The notes under the pieces: model-generated
Told to the model about the DNA's origin: nothing
The model's input: only the letters and a program-made list of their open reading frames with translations
Database searches by the model: none
In this document: positions 12,269 to 25,255 of the stretch, in pieces
How positions within the stretch are numbered: position 1 is the first letter of the stretch
How the letters are laid out: each line of letters begins with the position of its first letter
Program-made: the position numbers and the translations under genes
Source of the DNA: Nephromyces sp. MM_2019
Lineage: Eukaryota; Apicomplexa; Aconoidasida; Nephromycida
Direction of reading: 5' to 3'
Assembly: GCA_015657535.1 (NCBI GenBank)
Contig: JADHZB010000765.1
Span: forward strand, 1-35,322
DNA: 35,322 bases

Positions 12269-12575
12269 GTCGAGATGGATATAATAGAGCTACTCAATTA
12301 GATCTGTTGTTAAATCGATTCGGGAAAGATAAAAATTTTATATACACTAATGGAAGTATGTCTAGAGGGAAGTAGTATAGTATTTGCAAGATGTGAGTGA
12401 TGTCGGAAATTGTTTGAAAATTTTTATTTTATTTCGTAGTCCTCTTTCCTCAAATCAAAAATTTTGTTGGTCTGTTGTCTGTGGACAAGTAAATGATACG
12501 CACATCTACTATATGTGTGTATAAGTATATACACAGCTTGAATTTGGTGTGTATTATCACAGTTACAAATTTTAA
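12259..12575 (+). CDS. Candidate small three-exon gene, 66 residues, unknown function
   Basis: Exons 12259-12371, 12440-12488 and 12537-12575 join in phase (2, then 0) across introns of 68 and 48 bp with GT..AG ends. They read from ATG to TAA: it starts MGVCRDGYNRATQLDLLLNR, continues through NPLSSNQKFCWSVVCGQ and ends LEFGVYYHSYKF. The composition is that of a folded protein, not of a repeat, and local GC is higher than in the flanks. There are three Cys (4, 46, 51) but no motif I recognise. The frame stays open upstream of the ATG to about 12160, so an upstream start or exon is possible. It faces the bL25 gene head to head. The ATG sits at the tip of a GC-rich hairpin (12246-12268). It could be chance. 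Confidence 0.42.
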
Positions 12576-14149
12576 GTCTGGTAGTATTCAAATTTGTGCA
12601 TGATGATCTTAGGTTTCAATTCGCTGAGTATCTAATAAATATACAAATGAGTTTTAAGCTTTGTCTATTCCCAAATGCTTACAATGATATTTTTTTTTAG
12701 GGTGTATTTAAACAAATATACGTAAGCATGATAAGATTGAGCTTGGAATATAGCAAAACATTCATACCAAATATTTGGGATTTGGTGTATTTATACATCA
12801 TTTTATGATTATTACATATAGTTCATATAGTTAAAAAATATCTTCAAGCTTGATTCAAAAAGAGAGTGCAGTTTTTGATGTTTACAAAATTTTTAGAAGA
12901 TAGAAAATCATAAATTATTTTTTCATATTGGTTTAAAGTAGCTTATCCAAATGTTGACTATCCTATCATATAATTTCAGTATACTAACTTAGATTGCTTC
13001 GTAGCTACAAAACAATATATTTGGACAATATATTTATCACTAAAGGCATTCATTGTAGGACTAGCGTGGTAAAAATATAAGCACTTTGAATAAATAATAC
13101 AAACGATTCACTTAATGATGTTAATGCATTCAAAGCGCTAGTGGTAATATGAATGAGTTAGTGTGTAGGATTTGAACTAGCTGAATTATGGAGATTGCTA
13201 GTATTTTATCTAAGTAATTTGGTAATTTTGGTGTGTGCTTTAATTTTGCTCTATGTTATATAATTTGAGATTTTTAATGCAGGTTTTGTATTTGAGTTTT
13301 GTTATATCTTATAATTTTTTTTTGTGCGTATTTTTATTTTGAATTAACTCGTATAATATTAATATTTTTAGTCTGTAAGCCCAAAATTTAGTATGATGAG
13401 TCATTAAGAGTTAAGTAATCCAAGTTAAGGATTAATATGAGTTACTATTGATTGCAATAATTCTGAAGACATAAATTCATTCAAATATATATATAGAAAA
13501 TAGTATCTATGGTAATAAATCCTTAAAAGTTTATATGTGATTTAGTGACTAAAATATTGTTCAGTTTTCTTTTGTTTGGATATTATGAGAGGAATAATCT
13601 TTCACTTTTTTTCCATCCTAAATACTGAATTTTTTGCTGAGAAACATCTACTTCAGTAGCCTGTTTAAGTAATTAATTTTTATTAATATTCATAAGAGGC
13701 TGATTATCTGAAGCTTACTTCTTTTGTGAAATATATGTAGTTTTGTCCAAAGATTCGAATTTTAGATAATTTGGTCCTTGAGTAATAAGATAAAATTGGT
13801 ATTGATTGTGTGTAATGCTTATGCTTATGCATAATGGATTTGTGTATGTTTTGTGCTTATGTATAAGTCAGCTTGTATAACAAAATAAGCGTAAGTAATG
13901 CATGTGATTTTATATGTTTAAAGTGTGGAGTTATATTTGATAATTTGTGTTTATCAATTGTTTGGCTTTGTAAGTATATATCTTTTTTATTTTTATATGT
14001 GCTTTGGTGTATATGATGAATAATTGTATAATAGTATTTGGTGTAAATTTCAGGTTGAAAAAAGCTTTTAACTATAATATTCCCTAGCAGGGTTATAAAT
14101 TAGCTCATTAAATTACGTGTATAAGCTTATATTAAATTATATATAGTGT
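12576..14149. other. AT-rich intergenic region
   Basis: No reading frame with usable splice signals was found. The sequence is T-rich on this strand with scattered TGTG words (for example 13800-13960). It lies between the small candidate gene and the 3' end of the Josephin gene and probably holds the latter's 3' flank. Confidence 0.6.
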
Positions 14150-16900
14150 TTACTTCGGGAATTGAGATATCAAACTATAAGTTTCTCGAGTTGCCAATTT
14201 AGGAGTGACATCAGTTGAGTCAATAGTCAAATTTTCTAGCCAATCAAATATGAGCTATACAATACAAAAAAATTTATTTGGGTTTTAACTGGATGTCGAA
14301 AGAATTTTTATAATTGAATTTATCTCGATCTTAAGCTTGGTACCATATATTCGAGAAGTTGCTCAACTAAAGATGTGATAGTTGTCAAAATAAAAAATTT
14401 TGATAGTTTGCTTTATCTCAACTTGTGCTATATTTACAGCTCTTATCAATTTTATTATCAAAATTAGGGTGTGGCTTGTAGGCTAAGGTAATATTAAACT
14501 AATAAACTTACAGAGATGTTATCATAGGGCGAAAAGCAACGTTTTATTGTCTTAGAGGATGTTAATCGAATTGCAAATGTATAGTTATCAACGGACTCAG
14601 GTGGTTCCTCAGGGATTACAAGTGACTATTCATGGATAGACAAGCGCGTTATAGTCGAATGGCAGGTAAAAAATCAAATGTCTTACCCGTACTATAAATT
14701 CTATAGATTCAGTGATAGCCTTTTCAAGTTCAGGATCATCTGACTTAACGGTTTTAGGTTTTTCTACCAATGTATTTCTGTAATTCAGGATTCCAGTTTC
14801 AATAAAAAAAATTAAGTGTATTGAGAAATTTTGCTGGGAATATGGATAAAATTGTTGCTTGCTAATTATATATGAATCTAGTTTATGAGGTACATTTATG
14901 TAAGACCTTAACTTCACATTCATTTATTATAAATATAGAATCTGTGGTGGGCTAATAGTATGCATAGCTATGAATATACCCAGGAGAATTGAATCCATTC
15001 TCTGCTTTCTTTTTATGTACCTATAAAGCAACAATATTAATAATGATAAAATATTGATCACAGTCAGTTGCTCTATATAAGTTTACCTCATTGTTTGATT
15101 GTGCCGTGTTGGGACTATTAGTATTGTCCCTTGAAGATTGTGTCTGGTCTAAGGGTAAAAATTCATTAGAGGTATGCCCATAAGCAACAGAGATAACTTA
15201 CAGATGATATCGGAGGCTTTAATGTAGTGCTGATTGGAATTAAAAGTTTCCTAAGTATTACATGTAATATTTGTACGTTTCATAACACTTTTAAACTTTA
15301 CAAGGCATGTGGAGACTCAATTGCTCTATATAACTTAGAAAAAGAAAGTTAAGAGATAAATTTTTGTCTGCTATCTCATTAAACTGAAGTAGTGTTCCCA
15401 ATATAGCATGAGACATATTACAGATCTAATTAATTATAATTCATAATATGACGCAAATGCAAACAAACCTGTAGGATCGGTTCAGGTAAAATTCCATAAT
15501 CTGGTCGTATCGTAAAGATGTTATAGCCTTCAGCTAGCCAAGAAGCCAATGAAGCATCTAAGTAGAAATTAGAAATATATTTTGGGAAGTTTGCCATGCT
15601 ATCAAGGTTGTACCTACACATAATTGTACAAATTGAGCAAATGAATTATCAACAATGTTAATTAATATTTATTCGAGTAGGTCTTAAGGATTCGGACAAT
15701 TAATAGTATAGGTGGCTCTTATGTGTTTATATGTCACCATTTTCCAGAGATCTTTCTTAATGATAACCAGTGACTGTCTAGATTACATATGAAACCAAAT
15801 TCTGAACTGTAATCAATACACGTTATTATCAGAAATGTGGCCATCAGTAATACCCCGGGATTTACCTAGCCAGATCACTGTTGTTAAGTGAATCAGGTGT
15901 GAATTGTGCATAGGAAATATTCATCTGCCTCAGACAGCTAACAATCACCTGATGTGTATTTAATCAAATAATTAAAATAGATGTTACTTATTTTCATAGC
16001 AAAATAATTATTTTTATAAAAATTAACCGAGATGTTGAAAAAACCATCATCAGAAACGTTCAAAGACTCCGTTTGTGACATCCTTGTGCCTTCTGAGGTG
16101 GAAATGTGTAAAATTATAACGTATTTTATCAGCTGATGGATGAATCATTGTGACATAAAATGTGAAGTTCTCAATCAAATGTTTCTCTGCTATTAATCCG
16201 ATTAAGACTTGTAAAATCAGGCTCACAGCCATAGTATAAATGTTTCATCATTAGAGTATAACGTGTTTACATCGTATGTCCCCACACTTATATATATGCA
16301 TCCGGACATGGGGCACAGAGTTACCCATATACTCACATAAACAGGAACGAGCACAGATACTTACATAGCACACAGATATGCAATTATGTAAACACCTACA
16401 CATTACACCCACACCCTCAAAGGCCAACTATGTTAAATTTGTCATCATAGCAAGTGTCTATAGATAAGGGGGATCACTAGAGATGTATAGTTGTATGTGT
16501 GTACACAAAAAGGAGCTGTTCGGTTAATGTTTTGATAATAAAGTTTGTCATAATTATATATATTATGAGCTTCACTTCACACTCTAAATAGACATTAAAT
16601 ACCTGGTGTTTGCATCAAGAGTCTTTCTCGTTGATCCAACTCCAATGCAATGTTAGCTAAGTCAATTTCGGTGAAATAAGGACCCTGTGGCGTTTAATTG
16701 ATAACATAGAGTATAGGGGACGATGGTTCAGTTCAAATTTTTGACTAAAGAGAGTGTGATATCATAAGCAAATTAATTTTAGCCAAAGTTATATTTACCT
16801 GAAGGAGGCTATTTAGGCAGTGTAAGCCACATAACCTATCTTTGCCTTGTTTTTCCCAATATACATATTCCTTGGTCTCATTAAAGTTTGGAATTGACAT
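14150..16900 (-). CDS. ATXN3: Ataxin-3-like deubiquitinase: Josephin + UIM + UBX
   Basis: Twelve exons join in phase: 16799-16900, 16603-16684, 16028-16092, 15866-15948, 15738-15806, 15469-15613, 15202-15250, 15087-15148, 14980-15020, 14687-14777, 14512-14625 and 14150-14254, 335 residues. The Josephin domain spans about 14-180: Gln18 and nucleophile Cys24 in EKQGKDRLCGLHCLNSLLQ, SDDGFFNIS, His123 in FICNLDSHWLSLRK, and Asp138 in WYNLDS, where human ataxin-3 has Asn134 but some Josephins have Asp. All catalytic positions are present, so it should cleave ubiquitin chains. Residues 246-259 (DDPELEKAITESIE) read as a ubiquitin-interacting motif. A UBX domain fills about 278-335 (FAIRL, RCFSPYDNIS, LIFDWLEN, TYSLISQFPK), the usual p97/CDC48-binding fold. 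Plasmodium ataxin-3 is known to join Josephin to a C-terminal ubiquitin-like domain, which supports an alveolate origin. No polyglutamine is present. Confidence 0.93.
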
Positions 16901-18226
16901 AATTTCGGTAAATAATTCGCCCAAGTAAAAAGTTAGATCGAGAAGTAGTTTTTAATATGTAAAGGAAAGATTTCGGCAGGTTTTTCTGTTAGTTAATTTA
17001 TTATCCACTGATTCATGTAAGAGTAATTTACATTTATCTTAAGGGTGGTTGCGTTAAAATAATTCTAAAACTCGAGTTGCAAAAGCTCACGCTAGACACA
17101 AAATGAGCAAACTAAACACATATAAAGAGAGTTGTATATGCCTCAACAGCTCATAAATTGTCATATACAAAAAAGTTTGGGGCGCTTTATTACCTTTTTG
17201 TTACTGCTTTCAAGAAATTAAGACTCTTAAACTTTATAATTTATTCTTACATATGTACTCAAGGCTCTTGAGTATTATATTTCATTTCAACATATATATA
17301 TTGGAGATGTTTTAGCGCCGGTTGCTAATCTTGTATACACACGCCATACACAAATAATTCTTCAAAACCGTCAAAATTCTATATCATCACACAGAGATGC
17401 GCACTTGAATTATGTGCATAGAAGAGTATGGAGATATGAAGCATTTAAATAAAGATGTTTTCTATGAGCCAGATTAATCTAAAGTTTTATGATTAAATTT
17501 ATTATATTTAATAGTTGTAAAGTTACTTGGGCTTCTGGATTATAAAAAACTATAGATTGATTCACTCATTAAATTTTCCCAAGGCTAAATAAATAGCTAC
17601 TTTTTAGAATTAAAAAAATGAAATGCTTGATTATTTGTTCGTGTATAGGTTAGAGAATTATAAGTAGGTAGAATAGTCATTTCAGTGGATAATGGAAGGC
17701 TTTGTAAATTACTATTTTCTTCAAGTGTTTTTCAAAGTTTAATATAGGCTTTACATAGCTCTTAGTAGTACACCCTAAATTTGAAAAAACAATTATTTAA
17801 CATATTGCTGCTTTATAATTGCGAGACAAAATGGGAATTAAAATCAAAAAAATTACTTTTGTTCATAATTTTTGGTCAAAAGATAATTCTTCCTTTTAAT
17901 ATTAATTGTATATATGCTGAGAGCTACAGGTAGATTTAACAAGTTAATGTAAATGCTAGCTAGCTATTGTACAGATTTTACATTTGTAATTTAGATTTGT
18001 GGATTTTAAAATTTTAAAATATTTCGGAAACATAGAAGCCTTGATTTAAATTAAATCTTGGATTGATTTTATAGTTGTCTGAAAATTAAAAAACTTCATT
18101 CAGTTAATACTTACTTCTTTTGACAAAAGAAAAAAAATTGTAAAAAAATATGTGTGCAAAATTTATATCTCCGAGTCTTGTTGCTTTGTGTGATTTTAGC
18201 TAAAATCTATGTTAAATAGCACAATT
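16901..18226. other. AT-rich intergenic region
   Basis: Nothing codes convincingly on either strand. It separates two co-oriented minus-strand genes and should contain the Josephin promoter. A short 17-codon ATG frame at 17103 has no splice partner. Confidence 0.6.
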
Positions 18227-20160
18227 CTAAAACTTATTAGCTCGATATATGTGAGTTGACTTCCTCATGTAAGATTCCAAGATTGAATTGAAGCTTAGAA
18301 CATCTTCTTCTAAATCCTTTTGCTCTACATATCTTAACTGTACATCCCTAAAAGAAAATGGTTACACTACTTAGATAAATCATTGGAGTTCAACACTGTT
18401 TGTTTACCTTATTTGAGTTTCTTTTCTTGAGTCAGACGACTTCTTGTCTGTTAAGAGATTTGGTAATTTTGTCAAATTTCTTTCAAGCTTTAAAACTTCT
18501 TTCTCGGTGTTACACAAGGCTGTTTTGTCTTCATAGAATACCGAGAGGACACTATCTAAAATTAATTCGACAATAGCTCCATACTAGTATTTTACTGCTA
18601 GTATACATTCATTTCATAGACTTTTATAAAAATTAGTAAGATTAGATAGATCAATAAGATTTTTTTAAGATGATAGTTTATTTAGTAGCTTATTTCCACT
18701 AGTTGGATCTAGGGCCACTTCAATCTACATGCAGTAATCTCATTAAGCTATAAGCACCCAATCTATTCGAAAAACAACTTCAAAATTATTCAAAATTATC
18801 ACGCCAAGTACAGCGACACGAATGATGAAATAGACTTGTGTTTTCCATATAAAATATACTCCAGATTCGATGAAAATAAAAAGCATACCCAAGGGACAAT
18901 CACAACTTAACGTTAGTTAGAATATTATCAGCTTAGACGATTCCTAGGTATATCATTTAAATCTATCATTTCGATAAATGTGTAGCCGCATAAATAAATA
19001 ATAAAAATGAATCTATCCTTTTAATATAAAAATGTTTTCAGCTCTATCACTTTGCATAAAATCTTATCTCAATCATTTCAAATACGCTTTGTAGCTTGAA
19101 GAAAATCAAACATTTTATAGCATACAATTCTGTTGACACATTTAACAGCCAAAATTAGTGATGAATTATGATCTCTACCTAGATCCTTATTTGTTTTCTT
19201 TATTTCTTGCTCATATGATTTTATTTTCTGACTCATTAGATTATTTTCTATCCTTTTTTTTATATATGAAACATTCCGCACTTTATCTGATCTCCTCTTA
19301 TTTTCAAATTCTATTTGAGTATCAAAGCCCTTTTCAGTGTTTTTTAACTTTTTATAGAGGAGTTTCAAGCTTTTCAAGAGTGAATTTTGTTTACTTTCGT
19401 CGAGTTCTTTATAATTCCTAAAATTAAGCATGTATGGAGAGGGTTTCTCTAGTATAGTTGGTTTCATGAGGCAATTTTTAGGGAGGTCTGACTGAATAAC
19501 ATAAATAAAGACATTTAATATGCTTCATTTCTCTTATAATAACTAGCTTTTAAATCATTAGGATATATGGAGGAACCAAGTATTCTAGCTAAGATATACC
19601 TTGGCCATGTTAAGTCATCATAGTAACATATAAATGCGTATTTGTATATTATGTGTTTATGTAATTATGTAGCATGTATCCAAAATGCTATTTTTGAAAC
19701 CAAGTTCAGGTTTCTTAGTTGTACATCTGGCTGGCTAACTTGGCATTTTTTATTTTTCTGATTGAGACGTGCTATCAGTTTTCTTTTTTGGTCTTCATTT
19801 AATAGGGTGTAACTTTGGCCTAATAAATAAAGTTTAAATTTCTTAAAATGTAAAATTGTATTTTATTGTGGTACAGTAAAATGATCCTTCAAATATCTCC
19901 ATTATTATGTTCAAGCCTAGAGATCAACATTAGCTATTTATATCATTGTAATTATATGCCAAATTCAAATAACGAAGTTTATCTAATGTTACACCTAATC
20001 AAATTTAAGTAATTATCTCCAAATTACTTGATAACAACTCTTTAAAGTGATTATCATTAGGCTGGGTGTCTTTATATCCTTCAATCGAGCTACGTAAGAT
20101 TTCATTTTCAGCCTCGATTAACACACACAAAGTTGAGAATGACATCCCTAACCCATCCAT
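18227..20160 (-). CDS. Coiled-coil protein of unknown function, 277 residues
   Basis: Five exons in phase: 20028-20160, 19701-19819, 19179-19491, 18408-18555 and 18227-18347. The ATG at 20160 opens MDGLGMSFSTLCVLIEAENE and a TAG closes after IYRANKF. Residues from about 115 onward are rich in Lys, Glu, Leu and Asn with long helical stretches (for example KSLKLLYKKLKNTEKGF and LMSQKIKSYEQEIKKTNKDL), so the protein is probably an extended coiled coil. There is no signal peptide, membrane segment or known motif. It diverges from the SF-assemblin gene across about 1.2 kb. A cytoskeletal or basal body role would fit that neighbour but is not shown. The 622-bp intron between exons 3 and 4 has nothing coding that I can join. 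Confidence 0.8.
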
Positions 20161-21355
20161 TATAAATTTAATAGCCTAAGATATTAATTTTGATTATAAT
20201 AATCTCTTCATAACGAACTAAGATCTAACAAGAAACTCAGTACATTTGATTAGATCTCGATAAAACGCGATTTTGACTAATATAAGCACTGTGAAACCGT
20301 CAAAACAGTAGAGTGCATCTTGTCGAATTATAAAATAGCCTTTGAAGAAAAAAAGTTACTAGCAAGATCATCATGTTCTTGTTAGATCAAAACACATATA
20401 CTGTAATAAAATAGTCTTAGTTTGATTTTTAAAAAAAATTTAGATATCCTACCAGGCCATGTTTTATGAAGCATTCCTAGCAATTTCTTACAAAATGATG
20501 ACTCTATAAAGCAATTCTTGCACAATTTATAACACCCTGAGCTTTCAAATGTTAAAATTCGTCTATTTATGTTTTATCTTATAATATTTCTAACATTTAA
20601 TAGATCATCCTTTAAAATTTCTCATAGGATTAGGATTTATACACATAAAGGGAGGGCAACCTTAAGAGATTAAATAATAGCACTTACTCCCAATAAGACC
20701 TTGAATCCTTCTTCCCTTATCCCAATTGAGTATAATTAAATCGAGATTATATAACAGGATCTGAGCTTAACGTATAGGCTAACATTTTCACGGAAATATC
20801 AAAAGCAACTAGTTAGGGTCTACAGCATAAGGTTTTATGACTGCTGTCTGCATATCAATATTTGAGTAATTTTTCTAAAGACTAAAATAAATAATTTTAG
20901 AAAAATCAAGCACTTTCCAAGGGCTTATAGTGAAACGTGTTTTATATAATTACTTTTTTATATGTTTGTTATAAGAGTTAAGCACTATATTTTCGAATTT
21001 AATTAGACATATCTTATGCCCTAAGTTTATACATTAAATTAAGTGCACCAAATTGTAATATTGTATTCCCACTTCGATCACATAAATCTCTAAATAGTGC
21101 TTAAGCTAATGATCTATTTTTCATTTTCAGGTGTTTTTTATAATAAATTCTAAGTATATACAAGTATTTTGAGGCTATGAGAGGCAATCATTAGAAAAAG
21201 GGTATCCAGTTTTTAAATTAATAAATAGAGGTACTTAATAGTCCTTATTATTTATATACAAGACGATATTCTTATTAAGATTGAATACGCTTACTAAAGA
21301 AAGGCCAGGGGTTATATAAAGCGTTTATGATCATTTAAAATTTTTTGTCTAGGAA
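20161..21355. promoter_or_regulatory. Divergent intergenic region, coiled-coil gene / SF-assemblin
   Basis: An AT-rich 1.2-kb spacer between two divergent start codons, so it must carry both promoters. A pyrimidine-rich TTTTTTGTCTAG lies just before the SF-assemblin ATG and looks like a splice acceptor, which suggests a 5'UTR intron ending at 21352. No specific promoter motif is claimed. Confidence 0.45.
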
Positions 21356-23567
21356 ATGGATACTATTGCACCGCCAGTACGACCTAAAACAATTTTTGAA
21401 CAGCAAAAGAGAGCTGGCTTAGAATCTTCAAGCCCAAATTTTGATAGTAGGGCTTCGAGTTCATCTGAGATTTCAATGGCTTATGTGAAAGATGGTAACG
21501 AAGACAGCTCTAAAAATTATAACCCAACAATGAAGTCTAAACTAGCTCTATTGAGTGAAAGAATCAATGGATTTGAGAAACAGATGGAGCAAGAGACAAG
21601 GCAGAGAAGAGAATCTGAAGAAATTCGAATTTCTGCAATACGTGAGGCTATAACTAAACTAGAAAGAACCTTAGCTGCCGAAATAAAACGCAGGGTTGAG
21701 GCCAATAAAGCATTAGAAACGGTAAGTATCAATTGAGCGTAGTAAATATAATTAGCAAATTGAAATAGTTTCAATTGATTTGGATGAATCCGAATAAAAT
21801 ATATAAACTCATTGTCTTGAGATTGCCCAATACATATCTGCAAGCTATTTGCTAGAAACTGAGCTTGCAAAATTAAAACTTTTTCAAATGTCAAATTTGA
21901 AAAACTGTTTATACTAACAATAGTTGCATAAGTAGACAAAAAAGCCTACAAATATACAACTCACAAAACAGATTCACAAACAAACATACCAATATACACA
22001 AAAATGCATAAATAATCTAATGAATATGTAAAAGCATCCAAAAAAAAGAGCATCAACATACCTATAAACACATAAAAACACAAGCACACACACCCACACC
22101 TAAATAAGTGAAAATAAGCACCAAAGTTGTAACACAATCAAACACATAACTATATCAACGAATTTCGGAATTATAAAGCACACACTCAATTAGTCACTAG
22201 AATTAAAAATCTGAATATAACTTGCAGCTGTTTGAGAATCAAATTACTGGAATACAAGATAGGTTGGAGTCAATATTTGGCGAGAAATTAGACAACTTAC
22301 AAAAAATTGCAGACTCATTAATTGGACGATTAGACAAAGCAGAAAGTGATTTTGTATCAGAAAAACAAAAGTTTCAACAATCTAATGATACAAAACAGCA
22401 AAAACTTGCCAAAGATATTGCTTTATTACAAGTAGATTTTAAAAACAATCATAATGATGAAAGAATGTGTGTAGCATTGCTATTAATACAAAAATTTATA
22501 TTTTTTCATTATGTGTTGTGTACCAAAGGATGGATCATTATGTTTTGAAAATTATCAAGATAATTTGAAAAATTTGCCTTTATAACTAAAACTTGTCTTT
22601 GTATATTTTTATGAAAATAGCAACCTTAACTTCCTTCCTCATTCCTATAAACATTCAACCCTCAGAATACTTTAGAAAATGAGAAATCATCTAGGGTAGA
22701 AAGGGAGTCACAGCTTCTTAAGCGATTTGGTGAACTCGAACTACAATTAGATCAAAGAATAGATGTCTTAAAGGTATAGTTAATAGATATTTATGATAAA
22801 TTTCCAATCAAAAATAAGTTATCAATCTTTATTGTGAGTAGAATTTCAGAGAAAGTAAATATCAAAGTGTGTGTCAAATGTTTGAAAAATCAAAAACCCA
22901 AAGGACTACTGCTGAGGAAAAGTTTCAATCATGCTTGCTTGAGGAAATTGCTGGGATAAAGAATGGATTAGTTTTAGAGTCTCAGGTATGGATAATTGAG
23001 TATTCCAAATGTCGTTTTATCCAATATCAATTTGATTATAGCATTGCATCTAGATATAAGTCCAAATCCTTGAATTGTCAGTAGTGTGAAATTATGGATA
23101 TAGGGTTGGCTAAGAAAATAGTGATTTGTGGATACCTCTTGAATTGTTAAGTATTGATACCTATTTTATGTGTTGTAAGAAACTTAGCAAGCAATCGTGT
23201 AACGAAATTTTTATGATTGAGTTGTTGTTCAACTTATAGATATATAGATGAGAAAAATATCATAAATTTCATAGTACTCTGAAATGGTAAGCTTCACATA
23301 ATTTATAATGATTTTTGAATACATGAGTATTGAGGTTGTGGTTATTATATAGTGTCTAAGCCTAAGTCAAGAGTTGTATTTATCGGAGATATATGTATCA
23401 AATTAAAATTATCTATAAAATTAACTTGACCTATAAACCATATTTTAAAAATTTATTTAAAACATTTCAAATAGGCACGTGAAAATGCTGACGATGACTT
23501 AGTGATGGCTGTAAATCATTATACACAAGCACTTCAAGATGCTCTGAGACTTGTGAGCACATCTTAG
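21356..23567 (+). CDS. SFA: Striated-fibre assemblin (SF-assemblin)
   Basis: Five exons, all joined in phase 0: 21356-21721, 22228-22470, 22666-22773, 22842-22985 and 23475-23567, 317 residues. The N-terminal 55 residues are Pro/Ser-rich and non-helical; the rest is one alpha-helical rod from KSKLALLSERINGFEKQMEQ onward. The SF-assemblin signature is visible in SERINGFEKQMEQETRQRRE and in the C-terminal ENADDDLVMAVNHYTQALQD. SF-assemblins polymerise into striated fibres at basal bodies in green algae; in apicomplexans they form fibres linking centrosome to daughter cytoskeleton. The length fits the family, allowing for the extended head. Intron 1 (506 bp) is CA-rich in its 3' half. The exon 4 acceptor is taken as the AG at 22840-22841, because the next AG (22848-22849) would bring an immediate stop. 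It converges with NAA10, the stops being 120 bp apart. Confidence 0.93.
22080..22105. repeat. CA-rich tract in SF-assemblin intron 1
   Basis: Short CACA-rich run ahead of the exon 2 acceptor, within a broader A/C-rich 3' half of the intron (21930-22200). It is the only marked CA block in the plus-strand introns of the central region. Confidence 0.6.
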
Positions 23568-23687
23568 ATCAATCTCAATCAAAAGCAAGAAATATAAATG
23601 TAATAAATATTTGGTTTATTTTAAAAAGAAAAAGATTATTGGACCGCGCTCAAAACTGTGTAGATGTGCTGATTTTAAGTGGGAAGC

Positions 23688-25190
23688 TTATTTCTTCTTC
23701 TTTTTTCTTGCTTTCTTATTGCCTTTAGCCTCTGCATTGCTAACTTGGGTGTTAGAATTATCTGCCTGCTAAAAATATAAGTAAATTTCTATAATTATTT
23801 TTCCTATTTTTTGAAGTGTAACACCTTTACCTTGACAACTTCTTCGATATTGTTATTAGTCGTCTCCGTGTCTTCATTCACTGTGTTAAGTGGTGCTTGT
23901 ATATTAGATTGGACCGGATTAAAAATTGGTGCCGCTCTCTTAGCTTCTGATTGGGTAATATGTTTATCATTTGGTATAGTTATAGAGTGAATATACTACT
24001 CAATCTAACATATGAAAATAATAAAATTTTATCAATTAAAAGTCCGAAATTCTTGTTCCCAAGAATTTTGCTGTAGTGTACAAGATTAGTGTGTAATATT
24101 CGGTTAAGAAAAAAGCTTATCAACCTTTACTATACAATGAATAGCATTTATGCTTGAAGTTGTTGGCTTGGATCTACAAAACTTACCCTGATTAAAATAG
24201 TTGCACATATTGAAGGCATCTTCACCATCACCATAGTAGCTATGCTCAATTTCTTTAATTCTGTTTAATAAAGAAAATGTGTTTTCGTCATATTTTAATG
24301 GGATAAATTATTTATAACATCAATGGCTTTTAAGTATGGTATGTAAGTTATTTAATTTCATCAACTGGATAATGAATTGGAAGTATTATAGACATGTAGA
24401 AATGTATCTGAAAGAAAAATATGTCTATGCAAGCTTACGAGTATCCCAAAACATTAGAATATAAGTTGTAGGCTGCCTTGTTGGTTACTCGAACATGAAG
24501 GGAAGCATATGGAACTTTGTGAATGTCTTCCATAGCTCTATCTGTAAAAATCAAATGATGATGTGAAATGTGAGTTGCTTAATGGCTACTTCAAAGCGAT
24601 ATAAATACACCAGATTTATGGTGTGTGTAGAATGAGTGCTTTTATACGAGATTAATAAACTTTATGAGTTGGTAGAAATCGAATAGGATATTGATATCAG
24701 GTAGAATGAGTGTGGCAAGATGGGGTGATTCTATAAGGTATATACAAGACTGGGTATTTATAAATATCATAACAATAGGGAATATAGAATTTAGAGACTA
24801 GGTATGTGTAAATGAGACAACGCTACCAGTCACATGCTACACTGAATGTGTATAAGATTGTGATTGTGATTGTGACAACATTGCAAGGTACCAAAGATTA
24901 TGCTCACGTGTTAATTTCATCAGTTTCGAAGCCAAACCAAGCATTCTGTAATCTCTCATAACGGCTAGAGATGTAATATGCCCATGTTGCTCATTGACTT
25001 CAGTGTCAATTTTAGAGAGAACGTACCCAACCGCCTTCCCATTTTCATCTTCGGCCAATTGAGTGAGTTGTGGCCAGCTAAGCAAATGGTAGAAGTAGTA
25101 GTTCATGCGGTAATTCTCTGGTAGGTTGAAGAGGTTACAAAGTTGTATGTTAAATAAATCCTCCATACTAGCCTGGCGTAAGGATGCCAT
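23688..25190 (-). CDS. NAA10: N-alpha-acetyltransferase 10 (NatA catalytic subunit)
   Basis: Five exons in phase: 24908-25190, 24439-24541, 24187-24260, 23831-23946 and 23688-23768, 218 residues against 235 in human NAA10. The GNAT fold is clear. [20 protein letters not shown] (21-40) carries the substrate-binding loop; [15 protein letters not shown] and GHITSLAV are the central strands; RMLGLA (82-87) is the acetyl-CoA-binding R/Q-x-x-G-x-G/A motif; [19 protein letters not shown] and [11 protein letters not shown] match the C-terminal part. The enzyme acetylates protein N-termini exposed after Met removal, on ribosomes with NAA15; no NAA15 gene is in the window. The tail is disordered and ends in a lysine-rich run. 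The start is the first ATG of the matching frame and agrees with the family N-terminus. Confidence 0.95.
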
Positions 25191-25255
25191 TTTGCTATTG
25201 AGGAGGTAATTTTCTTAGGAGGTGAGTTGACCCGATAGGAAAATATTGTTTTAAT

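Noticed and set aside
16050..16232. 60-codon open frame at the Josephin locus
   Set aside because: Shadow frame; the real exon 16028-16092 is in another frame and supplies SDDGFFNIS of the Josephin domain.
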